A stretch of 64,000 bases of DNA from an uncultured Eubacteriales bacterium (GCA_910585875.1 CAJUIK010000003.1:1-64000); one strand, 5' to 3'. Positions 31,518 to 40,797 are shown, counted from the first letter of the stretch. Program-made: numbers and translations. The notes: a model not told the origin generated them from the letters alone.

Positions 31518-32444
31518 ATGAGTGAAGAAAAGAAAACAATAGACCCCCAGCCGAAGGCTGCTTCCGCCGGCGAAATCGGTTTGGAATCTCTTCCTGTCAC
31601 TACCTATTGGTCCGACGTGTTCCGCCGGTTCTGCAAAAATAAAATCGCCGTCGTCGGCTTTGTCATGCTGTTGATCATCGTGATTTTGTGCGCCGGCGCG
31701 CCCCTTTTCACCAAATATGACCCGGTGCTGGATATGGACCTGGCCAATTTGCTCCAGCCCCCTGGAACGGAAGGGCATATTTTGGGCACCGACGACCTGG
31801 GCCGGGATATCTGGTGCCGCCTGCTTTACGGCGGCCGGACCTCTGTGCTCACCGGCCTGATTGTGGCCTTGGTCACCGCGGTGGTGGGCGTGGGCATCGG
31901 CTTAATCAGCGGCTATTTCGGCGGCGTTGTGGAGACGCTGCTCATGCGGTTTACCGATATCATGCTGTCCTTCCCCTTCCTGATTGTGGCCATCGCCATT
32001 ATGGCGGCTCTGGGCTCCAGCCAGCGGAATATCATTCTGGCCCTGGCGATCGTGGGTTGGCCTCGGTTCGCCCGGCTCACCCGGGGACAGGTGCTGGCCG
32101 TCAAGCAATCGGAATATGTGGAATCTGCCCGGGTGGCCGGCTTCGGCAACCTGCGGATTATCCTAAACCACATCCTGCCCAACTGCATGGGCCCCATCAT
32201 CATTCAGGCCACCTTGGCCGTGGGCGGCGCCATCCTCTCGGCGGCCAGCCTGACCTATCTGGGCTTGGGCGCCGACGCGGCCGCGCCGGACTGGGGCATC
32301 ATGCTCAGCCAGGGCCGGAATTACTTGCAGCTGGCCCCTTACCTGACCACAATCCCCGGCATCGCCATTTCCGTCACCGTGCTGGCCATGAACTGGATCG
32401 GCGACGGCCTGCGCGACGCCTTTGACCCCAAGATGAGAAAGTAG
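31518..32444 (+). CDS. Peptide ABC transporter permease (DppC-like), operon 1
   Basis: A 308-residue second channel subunit. The N-terminal cytoplasmic stretch leads into TM1 (VVGFVMLLIIVILCAGAPLF). Then come the DppC motif HILGTDDLGRDIWCRLLYGG, the coupling loop QSEYVESARVAGFGN, and the ending NWIGDGLRDAFDPKMRK. AAGGAGG lies 8 nt before ATG 31518, 17 nt after the DppB-like stop. It is normal for the family in length and motifs. Confidence 0.94.
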   Translation: MSEEKKTIDPQPKAASAGEIGLESLPVTTYWSDVFRRFCKNKIAVVGFVMLLIIVILCAGAPLFTKYDPVLDMDLANLLQPPGTEGHILGTDDLGRDIWCRLLYGGRTSVLTGLIVALVTAVVGVGIGLISGYFGGVVETLLMRFTDIMLSFPFLIVAIAIMAALGSSQRNIILALAIVGWPRFARLTRGQVLAVKQSEYVESARVAGFGNLRIILNHILPNCMGPIIIQATLAVGGAILSAASLTYLGLGADAAAPDWGIMLSQGRNYLQLAPYLTTIPGIAISVTVLAMNWIGDGLRDAFDPKMRK

Positions 32445-32452
32445 GCGGCAAG

Positions 32453-33445
32453 ATGGCAAACGATAAATTTTTGACTGTTGAAAACCTGCGCACCTATTTT
32501 GACACCCCCGAGGGCCTGGTGAAATCGGTGGACGGCGTGTCCTTTTCCGTGGGCCGGGGCGAAACCCTGGCTCTGGTGGGGGAGAGCGGCTGCGGCAAAA
32601 CCGTCACCTCCCTGTCGTTGATCCGCCTGCTGGCGGACACCGCCCGGGTTCAGGCCGATTACATGGAGGTGGACGGCCAGAAGATTCTGGATTTGACGAA
32701 GGATGAGGCCAGAAAGCTCCGGGGATCTAAAATCTCCATGATTTTTCAGGAACCCATGACCTCTCTGAACCCGGTTTATAAAATCGAGCGCCAGCTGGGC
32801 GAAGTATTCCGGCTTCATGAGCCGGGGCTCTCCAAACAACAGGTGTTTGAAAAATCTGTGGATATTCTCAAAAAAGTGGGCGTGCCCAACCCGGCGGAGC
32901 GGCTGAAGGTCTATCCTCACCAGCTTTCCGGCGGCCTGCGCCAGCGGGTGATGATCGCCATCTCCCTGGCCTCCAGCCCCCAGATGCTGATTGCCGACGA
33001 ACCCACCACCGCCTTGGACGTGACCATCCAGGCCCAGATTATCGACCTGCTCAAGGAATTGCAGCGGGACATGAATATGTCCATCCTGCTGATCACCCAT
33101 GATTTCGGCGTGGTTTCCCAAATCGCCGAGCGGGTGGCGGTGATGTACGCCGGCAAAATCGTGGAGGAAGGGCCGCTGGAGCAGATTTTTGAGGACCCCT
33201 GGCACCCCTATACCAGACTGCTGATCCTGTCCATTCCCGGCATCAAAGTGACCAGGGGCGGCCGGCTGGAATCCATCTCCGGCACAGTGCCGAACCCCCT
33301 CCATTTCCCCCAGGGGTGCCGGTTCGCGCCCCGCTGCCCAGACGCCATGGACATCTGCCGCAAGCAAGCGCCGGAGGAAACCGTCTGCGGCGACCGGAGA
33401 GTCAGCTGCTTTTTGAGGCGAGGGGAAGGTGAATCACATGAATGA
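32453..33445 (+). CDS. Peptide ABC transporter ATPase (DppD-like), operon 1
   Basis: A 330-residue ATPase. Walker A GESGCGKT (about 44-51), Q-loop [11 protein letters not shown], signature LSGGLRQRV (about 155), Walker [15 protein letters not shown], and H-loop LLITHDFG. The C-terminal oligopeptide extension carries the Cys cluster [18 protein letters not shown], which binds Fe-S in some relatives. It overlaps the next gene by 8 nt, so translation is coupled. It energises transport together with the DppF-like subunit. Confidence 0.95.
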   Translation: MANDKFLTVENLRTYFDTPEGLVKSVDGVSFSVGRGETLALVGESGCGKTVTSLSLIRLLADTARVQADYMEVDGQKILDLTKDEARKLRGSKISMIFQEPMTSLNPVYKIERQLGEVFRLHEPGLSKQQVFEKSVDILKKVGVPNPAERLKVYPHQLSGGLRQRVMIAISLASSPQMLIADEPTTALDVTIQAQIIDLLKELQRDMNMSILLITHDFGVVSQIAERVAVMYAGKIVEEGPLEQIFEDPWHPYTRLLILSIPGIKVTRGGRLESISGTVPNPLHFPQGCRFAPRCPDAMDICRKQAPEETVCGDRRVSCFLRRGEGESHE

Positions 33446-34415
33446 GACGAGATCCATTTTGAAAATCGACGATTTGCAGGTCCATTTCCCCATCAAAGCG
33501 GGGCTGATGCAGCGCACGGTAGGCGTGGTGCGGGCGGTGGACGGCGTCAGCCTGGATATCTGCCGAGGGGAGACCGTGGGCCTGGTGGGCGAGAGCGGCT
33601 GCGGCAAAACCACCATCGGCCGGGCCATCGTGCGGCTCAACCAGCCCACCGGCGGACGGATCGTCTTTGACGAAAAAGAGGACATCCTGAAGCTGCAAGG
33701 CGCCGAACTGCGCCAGCTGCGCAAGAAGCTGCAAATCATTTTCCAAGACCCCTATTCTTCCCTGAACCCCCGGCAGACGGTGAAGCGGCTGATCAGCGAG
33801 GTGCTGACAGTGCAGATGGGCATGACGCAGGCCCAAGCTTTTGACAAGACGGCCGAGCTGCTGACTGCCGTGGGCCTGAGCCCGGTTTACGCCCAGCGGT
33901 ATCCCCACGAGTTTTCCGGCGGTCAGCGCCAGAGGGTGGCCATCGCCAAGGCCATCGCCCTCCAGCCCGAGTTCTTGGTCTGCGACGAAGCGGTTTCCGC
34001 CCTGGACGTGTCCATCCAATCCCAGATTATCAACCTGTTGATGGACCTGAAGGAACAATACGGCAACATGACGTATCTGTTTATCTCTCACGCGCTGAAC
34101 GTGGTGGAGCATATCTCCGACCGGGTGGCGGTGATGTATTTGGGCAAAATCATGGAAACGGCCTCCACAGAGGAGCTGTTCAGCCACCCCCAGCACCCCT
34201 ATACCCAGGCTCTGCTTTCCGCCATCCCCATTTTATCCGGCAGGAAGAAGCGGGAGCGCATTGTGCTCAAGGGCGAGGTCCCCTCCGCGGCCAACGTGCC
34301 GCCGGGATGCCGGTTCCATACCCGCTGCCCCTATGCGGAGCCCCGATGCGTTCAGGAGATCCCCGAGCTGCGGGAAGCGGCGCCCGGCCATCTGGTAGCC
34401 TGCCACAAAATCTAA
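33438..34415 (+). CDS. Peptide ABC transporter ATPase (DppF-like), operon 1
   Basis: A 325-residue ATPase. Walker [15 protein letters not shown]-loop IFQDPYSSLNPRQT, signature FSGGQRQRV, Walker B EFLVCDEAVSALDVS, H-loop LFISHALN, and the C-terminal Cys motif GCRFHTRCPYAEPRC. ATG 33438 is preferred because AGGGGAAGG lies 8 nt before it; GTG 33429 is in frame upstream. Last gene of operon 1; a strong terminator follows 13 nt past the stop. Confidence 0.95.
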   Translation: MNETRSILKIDDLQVHFPIKAGLMQRTVGVVRAVDGVSLDICRGETVGLVGESGCGKTTIGRAIVRLNQPTGGRIVFDEKEDILKLQGAELRQLRKKLQIIFQDPYSSLNPRQTVKRLISEVLTVQMGMTQAQAFDKTAELLTAVGLSPVYAQRYPHEFSGGQRQRVAIAKAIALQPEFLVCDEAVSALDVSIQSQIINLLMDLKEQYGNMTYLFISHALNVVEHISDRVAVMYLGKIMETASTEELFSHPQHPYTQALLSAIPILSGRKKRERIVLKGEVPSAANVPPGCRFHTRCPYAEPRCVQEIPELREAAPGHLVACHKI

Positions 34416-34428
34416 AGGCAAACCCACG

Positions 34429-34458
34429 CAAAAAAGCCGGCTGGAAAGCCGGCTTTTT
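34429..34458 (+). terminator. Terminator of peptide ABC operon 1
   Basis: AAAAAGCCGGC pairs with GCCGGCTTTTT around TGGAAA. Confidence 0.9.
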
Positions 34459-34542
34459 GTCGGATCGAGCTGGAAAAGGGGGGAAGCCGACTGGCGGATT
34501 TTGTCCTTTGGCGCTCGGAGATAAATGTTTACCCTTTGCCGG

Positions 34543-34572
34543 TTGACAACCCCGGCGCCGGGCCGATACAAT
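34543..34572 (+). promoter_or_regulatory. Promoter of the YhfC-like gene
   Basis: TTGACA, 18-nt spacer, TACAAT. Confidence 0.75.
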
Positions 34573-34684
34573 AGGGGAAAACGGCCGCCGGCCGCTCCCT
34601 GGGTTCGCTGGGGCAAAAGCGTCCGGGCGTCCGGCGCCTCGTTGACGACATAACAAGATTGTATGAGAAGGAGGTCGCTGAATA

Positions 34685-35500
34685 TTGGTCAGCCCCTGGT
34701 CTATTGCGGCGATGGTTTTCACCTTGGCCGCGGCGATTTTTGCGCCTATCCTCCTGCTGGCGGTGTTGTGCGCCGCCAAGATCCTGTCCTGGAAGAGCGC
34801 GATTGCCGGTTTCTTTTTATACGCCGCCTGCCAGACCTGCCTGCGCCTACCCCTGCTCTGGCTGGCCTATCAGGCGCCGGGGCTGGGGCGTCTGGGCGCC
34901 GTGGGCGGCGCTTGTCTGATGGCGCTTTCCGCCGTGCTGGCGGAAGAGGGCGCCAGGCTGGCCGGCGGCAAATTCCTCAGCCGGGGCGGAGGGCGTCTGG
35001 GCGCCCGGGACGCGTTGGGATACGGCTTGGGACATTGCGTGGCCGAAACTTTTTTTGTGATGGGGATCGCCAGCTTTACCAACCTGGCCTTGGCTTTTGC
35101 CTTGAACAACACCGGCCTGGCTGGCTACAGCCAGGCTTTTGGCCAGCAGGCCGCCTTGGAAGTCTATCAGACGCTGACCAACACCCCGCCCCTCCAGTTT
35201 GCCGCCGGCGGCTTGGAGCGGGCCGCTTACCTGGTGATCCAGCCTGGGTTGACTCTCCTGGTTTTCTACGGCCTGCGGGCGGGCCGAAAGCGCTATATCG
35301 CCCTGGCGGCGGGGATTCATTTTCTGCTGGTTATGGGGACGGCGCTGATGCAGCCCCACGGCCTGTGGGCGGGGGAATGTTACATCCTGCTGGCGGCCGG
35401 GTTGATATTCTCCCTGTGCCGGCCGCTGCTGGAGCGCTATTGGCGGGCCGACCAAGCCGGGCCGGGAAAAGCGGCCGAGCCGGCGGAACAAGGGAAATAA
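34685..35500 (+). CDS. YhfC-like intramembrane metalloprotease candidate
   Basis: A 271-residue protein with about seven to eight hydrophobic segments. The YhfC/DUF2324 pattern is visible: an acidic pair in LSAVLAEEGARLAG (about 84-97) and GYGLGHCVAETFFVMG (about 116-131), which resemble the Glu/His zinc-site residues of the family. Late TM helices include ALAAGIHFLLVMGTALMQPH. Proteolysis has not been shown for most members. Start is TTG 34685, with AAGGAGGT 9 nt upstream. Single-gene unit with its own promoter and terminator. Confidence 0.78.
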   Translation: MVSPWSIAAMVFTLAAAIFAPILLLAVLCAAKILSWKSAIAGFFLYAACQTCLRLPLLWLAYQAPGLGRLGAVGGACLMALSAVLAEEGARLAGGKFLSRGGGRLGARDALGYGLGHCVAETFFVMGIASFTNLALAFALNNTGLAGYSQAFGQQAALEVYQTLTNTPPLQFAAGGLERAAYLVIQPGLTLLVFYGLRAGRKRYIALAAGIHFLLVMGTALMQPHGLWAGECYILLAAGLIFSLCRPLLERYWRADQAGPGKAAEPAEQGK

Positions 35501-35516
35501 AGGCCCAGCGGGCCAG

Positions 35517-35547
35517 AGGCCGGGACCCATCAGGGGCCCGGCCTTTT
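35517..35547 (+). terminator. Terminator of the YhfC-like gene
   Basis: AGGCCGGG pairs with CCCGGCC(T) around a 12-nt loop, followed by TTTT. Confidence 0.8.
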
Positions 35548-35620
35548 GGCAAGTCAAAGTCCGTCGGAAAGAGAGGGAATAAATTCTATAAAAATCTCCG
35601 CCCTCTGGGGGAGAATTTTC

Positions 35621-35650
35621 TTGCCGCCAGAGCGGGTGATACGATATAAT
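35621..35650 (+). promoter_or_regulatory. Promoter of the FapA-like gene
   Basis: TTGCCG, 18-nt spacer, TATAAT, 103 nt before the start. Confidence 0.7.
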
Positions 35651-35752
35651 AGAATAATCATAGCAGCGTCGGCTGCGAATACCAGAAAGATGCAATTTCA
35701 GCAAAATAGGACCGCAAGGACAGCGGTTTTCAAAAAGGGAGGCGCTGAAACC

Positions 35753-37489
35753 ATGAAGATACGCGAACTGAAGGAAATGATCCGCACTTGGTGGGATGAA
35801 GACGAGCCGGAAGACCAGGCGGAAAGCATTGTAGAGAATGGCGCCGACTCTCTGCCGGACAACTGGAAGAAAGAAGAGGAAAAAAAGGACCCGCTGGCGC
35901 CGCCTTCCAAAGAGGAAGAGCATATGATCAAGCTGGCGGCGGATCATCCGCTGAACCGGCTGCACGCCCTGCGCGGAAGCGAAAAAAAGGGCAAGATGCC
36001 GCCGCCCCGCATATGTGTGGATGAAAAGGGGGTTTTGCCCGAAGATCTGGCCAAAAAAGAGACGCCCCGGCTGCGGCAGGCCCTGACGGCCGCCAGCCTT
36101 TCCCGGCTGAACAAGGCCAAACCGCGGAAAGACAACCCGCCCCCGGATTTAGACGCAGAGGTCTGGTTTTATCTTTCCGCCGACAAGCTGGCGGCCTGGA
36201 TGCTGGTGTTCCCGCCGGCAGGCGTGGGCCAGCAAATCAACCGGGACATGATTTACCGGGGCCTGAAAGCCAAGGGGATTACCTATGGCGTGGATAAAAC
36301 CCTGGCGGACCGGCTTTCCCGAGACGAGCACCGATACTGTACGCTGTACGTTATCGCCGTAGGCGTGCCCGCGTTCAACGGCAAAAACGGCAATATTGTG
36401 GACGCGTTCCCCCGGGGAGCTCAACGTTTTCTGGATACGGACGAATACGATCAGGTGGATTACACCAACCTGAATTGGATACAGAATGTGGAACAAGGGG
36501 ACGAAATCTGCCGGCTGATTTTGCCCACAGAAGGGGAGCCGGGGGTCAACGTGCTGGGCCAGGAGATCCCGGCCAAAAGCGGCAAGGCGGCGGTTTTGCC
36601 CAAGGGCCGCAACACGGAAATCAGCGAGGACGGAACCCGGCTGCTGGCGCAGCTGCCGGGCCATGTGGAGTTCACAAACCGGGCCTTCCATGTGAAGCCA
36701 GTGTTGGAAATCAGCGAAAATGTGGATTTTTCCACAGGGGATATCAAATTCCTGGGCGACGTCCACGTCCATGGCGACGTGTGCAGCGGATTTACCGTCC
36801 GGGCCCAGGGAAACGTCCAGGTGGACGGCGTCATCGAAGCGGGCAGCATTGTGGAAGCCGGCGGCGACCTGATGGTGACCAAGGGAATCCTGGGCGACGG
36901 CGAGACGGTGATCCGAGGGCGGCGGGGCGTTTTTGCCAAATATATGGAGGGCGTCACCGCTTATGTCCGGGAAAACCTGCAAACCGACTGCCTTGTCAAC
37001 TGCGAGGTCTATTGCGACGGCGACGTTCAGGTGGAGTCCGGCCGGGGAACCATCATCGGCGGCCAGGTTTGGGCGGCCCAAAAGGTGGCGGCCCGGATTG
37101 TGGGCGCCAAATCCGAATGCCGCACCACCATTACCCTGGGAGGCCAACCCTGCGCCACGGCCGAGCGCAAGCGGCTGCTGGAGGAAATTGACGAGCTGGA
37201 AAAAGAGCTGGAAAAGGCGGAAACCCAGCTGGACAGCCCCGCCCGCGCCGCCAAGCTCAGCCGCAGCAAGGTTCGGCTGCCGGCGGCCAAGCTCAAGCTG
37301 AACCAGCTGGATAAAGAGCTGGAAGAATATGAAGACGAAAACAATGAAGAAAACGACCGCCGCCGTCTGGAATGCGGCATCGCGTACCCCGGCACAGAGA
37401 TCATCATCGACGAAGAGCGCATGGTCCTGCGCCAGGAAAAGCGCCAGTGTATCGCCAAGCTGTTGCTGGGCGAAATCATACTGATGTAG
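35753..37489 (+). CDS. FapA/DUF342-family polymer-forming protein
   Basis: A 578-residue protein. An acidic/basic N-terminal tail (residues 1-125) leads into an N-terminal FapA domain (about 130-280; WFYLSADKLAAWMLVFPPAG). A right-handed beta-helix of short repeats follows (about 310-460; FSTGDIKFLGDVHVHGDV, VQVDGVIEAGSIVEAGGDLM), then a C-terminal coiled coil (EELEKELEKAETQLDS). DUF342 proteins are common in Firmicutes; proposed roles include envelope or flagellar-localisation scaffolding, but none is proven. ATG 35753 has GGGAGG at 10 nt; the frame is open back to 35546. It is a single-gene unit. Confidence 0.9.
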   Translation: MKIRELKEMIRTWWDEDEPEDQAESIVENGADSLPDNWKKEEEKKDPLAPPSKEEEHMIKLAADHPLNRLHALRGSEKKGKMPPPRICVDEKGVLPEDLAKKETPRLRQALTAASLSRLNKAKPRKDNPPPDLDAEVWFYLSADKLAAWMLVFPPAGVGQQINRDMIYRGLKAKGITYGVDKTLADRLSRDEHRYCTLYVIAVGVPAFNGKNGNIVDAFPRGAQRFLDTDEYDQVDYTNLNWIQNVEQGDEICRLILPTEGEPGVNVLGQEIPAKSGKAAVLPKGRNTEISEDGTRLLAQLPGHVEFTNRAFHVKPVLEISENVDFSTGDIKFLGDVHVHGDVCSGFTVRAQGNVQVDGVIEAGSIVEAGGDLMVTKGILGDGETVIRGRRGVFAKYMEGVTAYVRENLQTDCLVNCEVYCDGDVQVESGRGTIIGGQVWAAQKVAARIVGAKSECRTTITLGGQPCATAERKRLLEEIDELEKELEKAETQLDSPARAAKLSRSKVRLPAAKLKLNQLDKELEEYEDENNEENDRRRLECGIAYPGTEIIIDEERMVLRQEKRQCIAKLLLGEIILM

Positions 37490-37616
37490 TCGCGGCGGCG
37501 CGACGGCCGCAACCTGCGTCGGCGCGGCGAGTTGTTGGGGCATGGCGCTCGAGGTAGGGGCCTTTGTCCCTCGAAAAAGCTATCAAATCCCCATTTGCAG
37601 AAAGTTTTTTGATAGT

Positions 37617-37653
37617 ATAAAAAATAATCCCCCGATTGGGGGATTATTTTTTT
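37617..37653. terminator. Bidirectional terminator
   Basis: AAAATAATCCCCC pairs with GGGGGATTATTTT around GATT. It serves the FapA-like gene and the convergent excisionase-like gene, whose stop lies inside its A-tract. Confidence 0.9.
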
Positions 37654-37829
37654 GGCCCTTTTGGAGACAGAGGATGGGGCGCGTCGGCGGGGATTTTCCA
37701 GCGCCTGTTCTCCTGTGCGGCGCCTGGGATTTTTCCATGGCGGCATAGCTCGCTCACCCTATCAGGGAAGATATTCCAGCGCATGGCCGCCTCCCTTGTA
37801 GTCATGTAGCGCTTTGGATTGTTTTCCAT
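37644..37829 (-). CDS. Excisionase-like small HTH protein
   Basis: A 61-residue protein that is a single MerR/Xis-type winged helix: MTTREAAMRWNIFPDRVSEL then GKIPGAAQENRRWKIPADAP. Such proteins bend DNA or act as small regulators and recombination directionality factors. ATG 37829 has a very strong GGAGGAGG site. It is divergent from an XRE regulator, 160 nt away, across an AT-rich region. No integrase is adjacent. Confidence 0.8.
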   Translation of the reverse strand: MENNPKRYMTTREAAMRWNIFPDRVSELCRHGKIPGAAQENRRWKIPADAPHPLSPKGPKK

Positions 37830-37990
37830 TTTCCTCCTCCTAATTTTTTGAAGTGGGGAATTAAAATATAGATTATGTAGATAATATATCTTTATTTTCG
37901 ATATGTCAAGTGTGGTGACTTCTTAAATGCGACAGAAATTGAAAATAGGAGATTTATAATATCTATATATCGGATGAAGGAGGGCGATTT

Positions 37991-38320
37991 GTGGAGGAGT
38001 ATTTGGACTATCTGAAATGGATCGCTCAGCGAATTGAAGAGCTCCGAGTACAGAGAGGCGTTTCGGCCAGGGAAATGAGTCTGGCTTTGGGGCAGAGTAC
38101 AGGCTATATCAACAAAATAGAAACTGGTAGGGCGTTGCCCTCAGTTCCCGGTTTGATTTATATCTGCGAATATTTTGGAATCACGCCCCAGGAATTTTTC
38201 AATGTGGAGTCTCCCGCGCCTCAGCGGAGCAAGGAGATCCTGCGGGAGATTGAAAAGCTGGACGCCATGCAGATCGATCACCTGATGCTGATTGTCAAAG
38301 ATATCTTGGGCAAAAAATAA
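37991..38320 (+). CDS. XRE-family HTH regulator
   Basis: A 109-residue protein. The HTH spans about 12-65 (IEELRVQRGVSAREMSLALG, YINKIETGRALPSVPGLIYI, FGITPQEFF), and a short helical tail (KEILREIEKLDAMQIDHLML) probably dimerises. Start is GTG 37991, with AAGGAGGG at 7 nt. The 37830-37990 region shared with the divergent excisionase-like gene is AT-rich, with TATAAT at 37955 and a GTCA-N7-TGAC inverted repeat near 37906. Self-regulation is likely. Confidence 0.88.
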   Translation: MEEYLDYLKWIAQRIEELRVQRGVSAREMSLALGQSTGYINKIETGRALPSVPGLIYICEYFGITPQEFFNVESPAPQRSKEILREIEKLDAMQIDHLMLIVKDILGKK

Positions 38321-38351
38321 AGCCGCAAGCGAAAATCGCCTGCGGCTTTTG
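38320..38351 (+). terminator. Terminator of the XRE gene
   Basis: AAGCCGCA pairs with TGCGGCTT, with GCGA/TCGC extending the stem, then TTTG. Confidence 0.75.
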
Positions 38352-38384
38352 CGTTGCTCATAGCGCCGTCTTATCGAAAGCAAT

Positions 38385-38430
38385 AAAAAATTACAGGAAT
38401 CAGCTCTTTTTGAGCAATTCCCGTAATTTT

Positions 38431-38431
<1 letters not shown>
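38385..38431 (-). terminator. Terminator of tRNA-Ala
   Basis: On the minus strand AAATTACGGGAAT pairs with ATTCCTGTAATTT (inner GCTC/GAGC) and six T follow. Confidence 0.8.
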
Positions 38432-38506
<75 letters not shown>

Positions 38507-38652
38507 ATATGGTCCGGCAGCTCAGGGCTTTCTGCAGCGCCCTGACTCCCGGTATATCGCTGTCTCTCGACTGCTTGTTTATGATACCACAGGGGATTGA
38601 GATTGTCAACGGTTTTTTTGAAAAAATTCTGAAGAAATTTTTCGCGGCCAGA

Positions 38653-38847
38653 TTACAGCTGCATGACGAAGGCTTTGACGTCTTCCAGCTCCTTTGTCAG
38701 CGGCACGCTGATGACCTTGGAAAGGGCTTGGTTCAGCTCCTGGTACTGGTTGCCGGTGGTTTCCACCGGGTCGAAGCGATGGGCCTTGAGACGCTGAATC
38801 CGGCTGTCCAGCTCCTGGATGATTTCACTTTTGATATTCTGAGACAT
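38653..38847 (-). CDS. Small helical protein of unknown function
   Basis: A 64-residue, mostly helical protein (KSEIIQELDSRIQRLKAHRF; QYQELNQALSKVISVPLTKE) with no membrane segment. AAGGAGGA lies 8 nt before ATG 38847, so it looks real. It may form a coiled coil. Family not recognised. Confidence 0.7.
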   Translation of the reverse strand: MSQNIKSEIIQELDSRIQRLKAHRFDPVETTGNQYQELNQALSKVISVPLTKELEDVKAFVMQL

Positions 38848-38991
38848 GGTTTGTCCTCCTTGGGCGTTTTGAATTCAGTATGCCCCCGGTCGGGCGGAAT
38901 ATGCCCGCCGCCAAAGGACGGAAAAAGGAGGATTGGTGAAAACGACGGAAAAATCAAAAAATTATACTATTATTTTATGCAAAATTTCCTC

Positions 38992-39020
38992 TTTACAACC
39001 CCAAAAAAGAGGCGTAAACT
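38992..39020 (+). promoter_or_regulatory. Promoter of the T-box-metNIQ operon
   Basis: TTTACA, 17-nt spacer, TAAACT, just before the T-box leader. Confidence 0.6.
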
Positions 39021-39029
39021 GAAACACAA

Positions 39030-39351
39030 GTTCACAGCGAACAAAGACAGCGAAGAGAAGAGTAAGCGCAAGAAGCCTTTTACAGAGAGCCCGGGCAGCT
39101 GAAAACGGGCAAAGAGCGGCGGCGCCGAACATGGTCTTGGAGTCGTGCCCCGAGCGGAGGTTCCGTCAGGCGGCGACGGGTTTGCCCGTTACAGCAATAG
39201 AGTATCGGTTTCCCCGGTTTTCCCAGAGGGCGGCCCGTACTTGAAGAGGCGCTGGGCCGCGAGGCCGGCGTGAAGTAAGGTGGTAACGCGGAAGTTTTTG
39301 CAGGCTCCCGCCCTTACAGGCAATTTGTCTGGATGGGCGAGGGCCTTTTTT
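39030..39351 (+). ncRNA. T-box riboswitch, methionine-specific
   Basis: Transcription-attenuation leader that senses uncharged tRNA. Stem I carries the GAAGAGAAGAGTAAG (GA/K-turn) region and the CAGAGAGCCCGG apical AG-bulge region. The specifier loop reads GAAC-ATG-GTCTTGGAGT, so the codon is ATG (Met) at 39131-39133. The T-box bulge AAGGTGGTAACGCGGAAG is at 39277-39294 (consensus AGGGTGGNACCGCG). A terminator stem with six T ends at 39351. It stands ahead of metNIQ, consistent with induction when methionine is scarce. Confidence 0.9.
39304..39351 (+). terminator. T-box attenuator terminator
   Basis: GCTCCCGCCC pairs with GGGCGAGGGC (one wobble, one mismatch) and is followed by CTTTTTT. Confidence 0.8.
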
Positions 39352-39388
39352 GCGTCCTTCCAGCGGAATTCTGAAGGAGGGACGAGGG

Positions 39389-40132
39389 ATGATCTCAGTA
39401 CAAAACGTGACGAAAATTTTTGAAACCAAAGGGGGCCGGGTGGAGGCCCTGCGCAATGTGTCGCTGGAGGTGGCGGAGGGGGAAATCTGCGGCGTCGTCG
39501 GCGCCAGCGGCGCGGGCAAAAGCACCTTGCTGCGCTGCATGGCGCTGCTGGACCAGCCCACCCGGGGAAAGGTGAGCTTGGACGGCGTCTGCTGCGGCGG
39601 GCTGAGCCGGGCCCAGACGCTGGCTCTGCGCCGGCAGATCGGCGTGGTTTTTCAGGGCTACGGGCTGTTGGCCCAGCGGACGGCGGCGCAAAACGTCGCC
39701 CTGCCTTTGGAGCTGGCGAAAACGCCCAAAAAGCAGGCTCTGGCCCGGGCGGAGCAGCTGCTGGAGGCGGTGGGCCTGGCGGATAAGGCCCAGGCATATC
39801 CCAGCCAGCTTTCCGGCGGCCAGCGCCAGCGGGTCGCCATCGCCCGGGCTCTGGCGGCCAATCCCAAGGCGCTGCTGTGCGACGAGCCCACCAGCGCCCT
39901 GGACCCGCTGAGCGCCCAATCGGTTTTGGAGCTGCTGGAGCAGCTCAACCGGCAGTTCGGCGTGACCATCGTCATCATCACCCATCAGCTTCAGGCGATC
40001 CGAGCCCTATGCCGCCGGGCGGCGGTGATCGACCAGGGGGAGTTCGCGGAGCAGGGGGAGACCGAGCAGCTCTTCACGGCGCCCCGCAGCCCCGTCACCC
40101 GCAGGCTGTTGGCGGAGGCGAAACTGGCATGA
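39389..40132 (+). CDS. metN: Methionine ABC transporter ATPase
   Basis: A 247-residue ATPase. Walker A GASGAGKSTLLRCM (about 37-50), Q-loop VVFQGYGLL, signature LSGGQRQRV, Walker B ALLCDEPTSALDP, and the IITHQL switch. It is shorter than E. coli MetN (343 aa): it ends soon after the core, so the C-terminal ACT-like methionine-sensing domain that causes transinhibition is missing. ATG 39389 has AAGGAGG. Its stop overlaps the metI start (ATGA). Confidence 0.92.
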   Translation: MISVQNVTKIFETKGGRVEALRNVSLEVAEGEICGVVGASGAGKSTLLRCMALLDQPTRGKVSLDGVCCGGLSRAQTLALRRQIGVVFQGYGLLAQRTAAQNVALPLELAKTPKKQALARAEQLLEAVGLADKAQAYPSQLSGGQRQRVAIARALAANPKALLCDEPTSALDPLSAQSVLELLEQLNRQFGVTIVIITHQLQAIRALCRRAAVIDQGEFAEQGETEQLFTAPRSPVTRRLLAEAKLA

Positions 40133-40797
40133 GAGAATTCTTCCAGGAATACGGGACTATGCTGCTTCAGGGCGCTGGGGAAACCCTGTATATGACGGCG
40201 GGCGCCCTGTTTTTCTCCTATCTGCTGGGCCTGCCTCTGGGCGTGCTGATGGCGTTGACGGCGCCGGGCGGCCTGCGCCCCAACCGGGCCCTGAACGGCC
40301 TGTTGGAATGGCTGACTGGGCTGACCCGATCCATTCCCTTTGTCATCCTGATGATCGCCGTTATTCCCCTAACCCGTCTGATAGCGGGAACCAGCATCGG
40401 CCCCACGGCGGCCATCGTGCCCCTGGTGATCGGCGCGGCGCCCTTTGCCGGGCGGATGGTGGAAAGCGCCCTGAAAGAGGCGGACCCCGCCGCGGTGGAA
40501 TCCGTCCAGGCCATGGGGGCCACAAATTGGCAGATTGTCCGCAAAGCGCTGTTGCCCGAGGCGGCGCCCGCCCTGCTGCGGGGCTGCTCCATCACCGCCG
40601 TGACGCTGACCGGCTATTCCGCCATGGCCGGCATTGTGGGCGGCCGGGGGCTGGGGGATATCGCCATTCGCTATGGCTATCATCGGTATGAATATGGCGT
40701 GATGCTGGCCACCATCCTGCTGCTGGCCTGTATCGTTCAGGCAATTCAGTGGACCTTTGATCTCCTGGTCCGGCGGATTGACAAGCGGAACCCATAG
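40129..40797 (+). CDS. metI: Methionine ABC transporter permease
   Basis: A 222-residue permease with five TM helices, the family's usual number. Recognisable motifs: LLQGAGETLYMTAGALFFSY, LTGLTRSIPFVILMIAVIPL, the coupling region ESVQAMGATNWQIVRKALLP, and SAMAGIVGGRGLGDIAIRYG. ATG 40129 overlaps the metN stop, so translation is coupled. It pairs with MetN and MetQ encoded on either side. Confidence 0.95.
   Translation: MREFFQEYGTMLLQGAGETLYMTAGALFFSYLLGLPLGVLMALTAPGGLRPNRALNGLLEWLTGLTRSIPFVILMIAVIPLTRLIAGTSIGPTAAIVPLVIGAAPFAGRMVESALKEADPAAVESVQAMGATNWQIVRKALLPEAAPALLRGCSITAVTLTGYSAMAGIVGGRGLGDIAIRYGYHRYEYGVMLATILLLACIVQAIQWTFDLLVRRIDKRNP

Noticed and set aside
38509..39102. Long + strand open frame of 197 codons
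   Set aside because: It overlaps the 64-aa minus-strand gene and runs into the T-box leader. There is no ribosome site and the composition is not protein-like.
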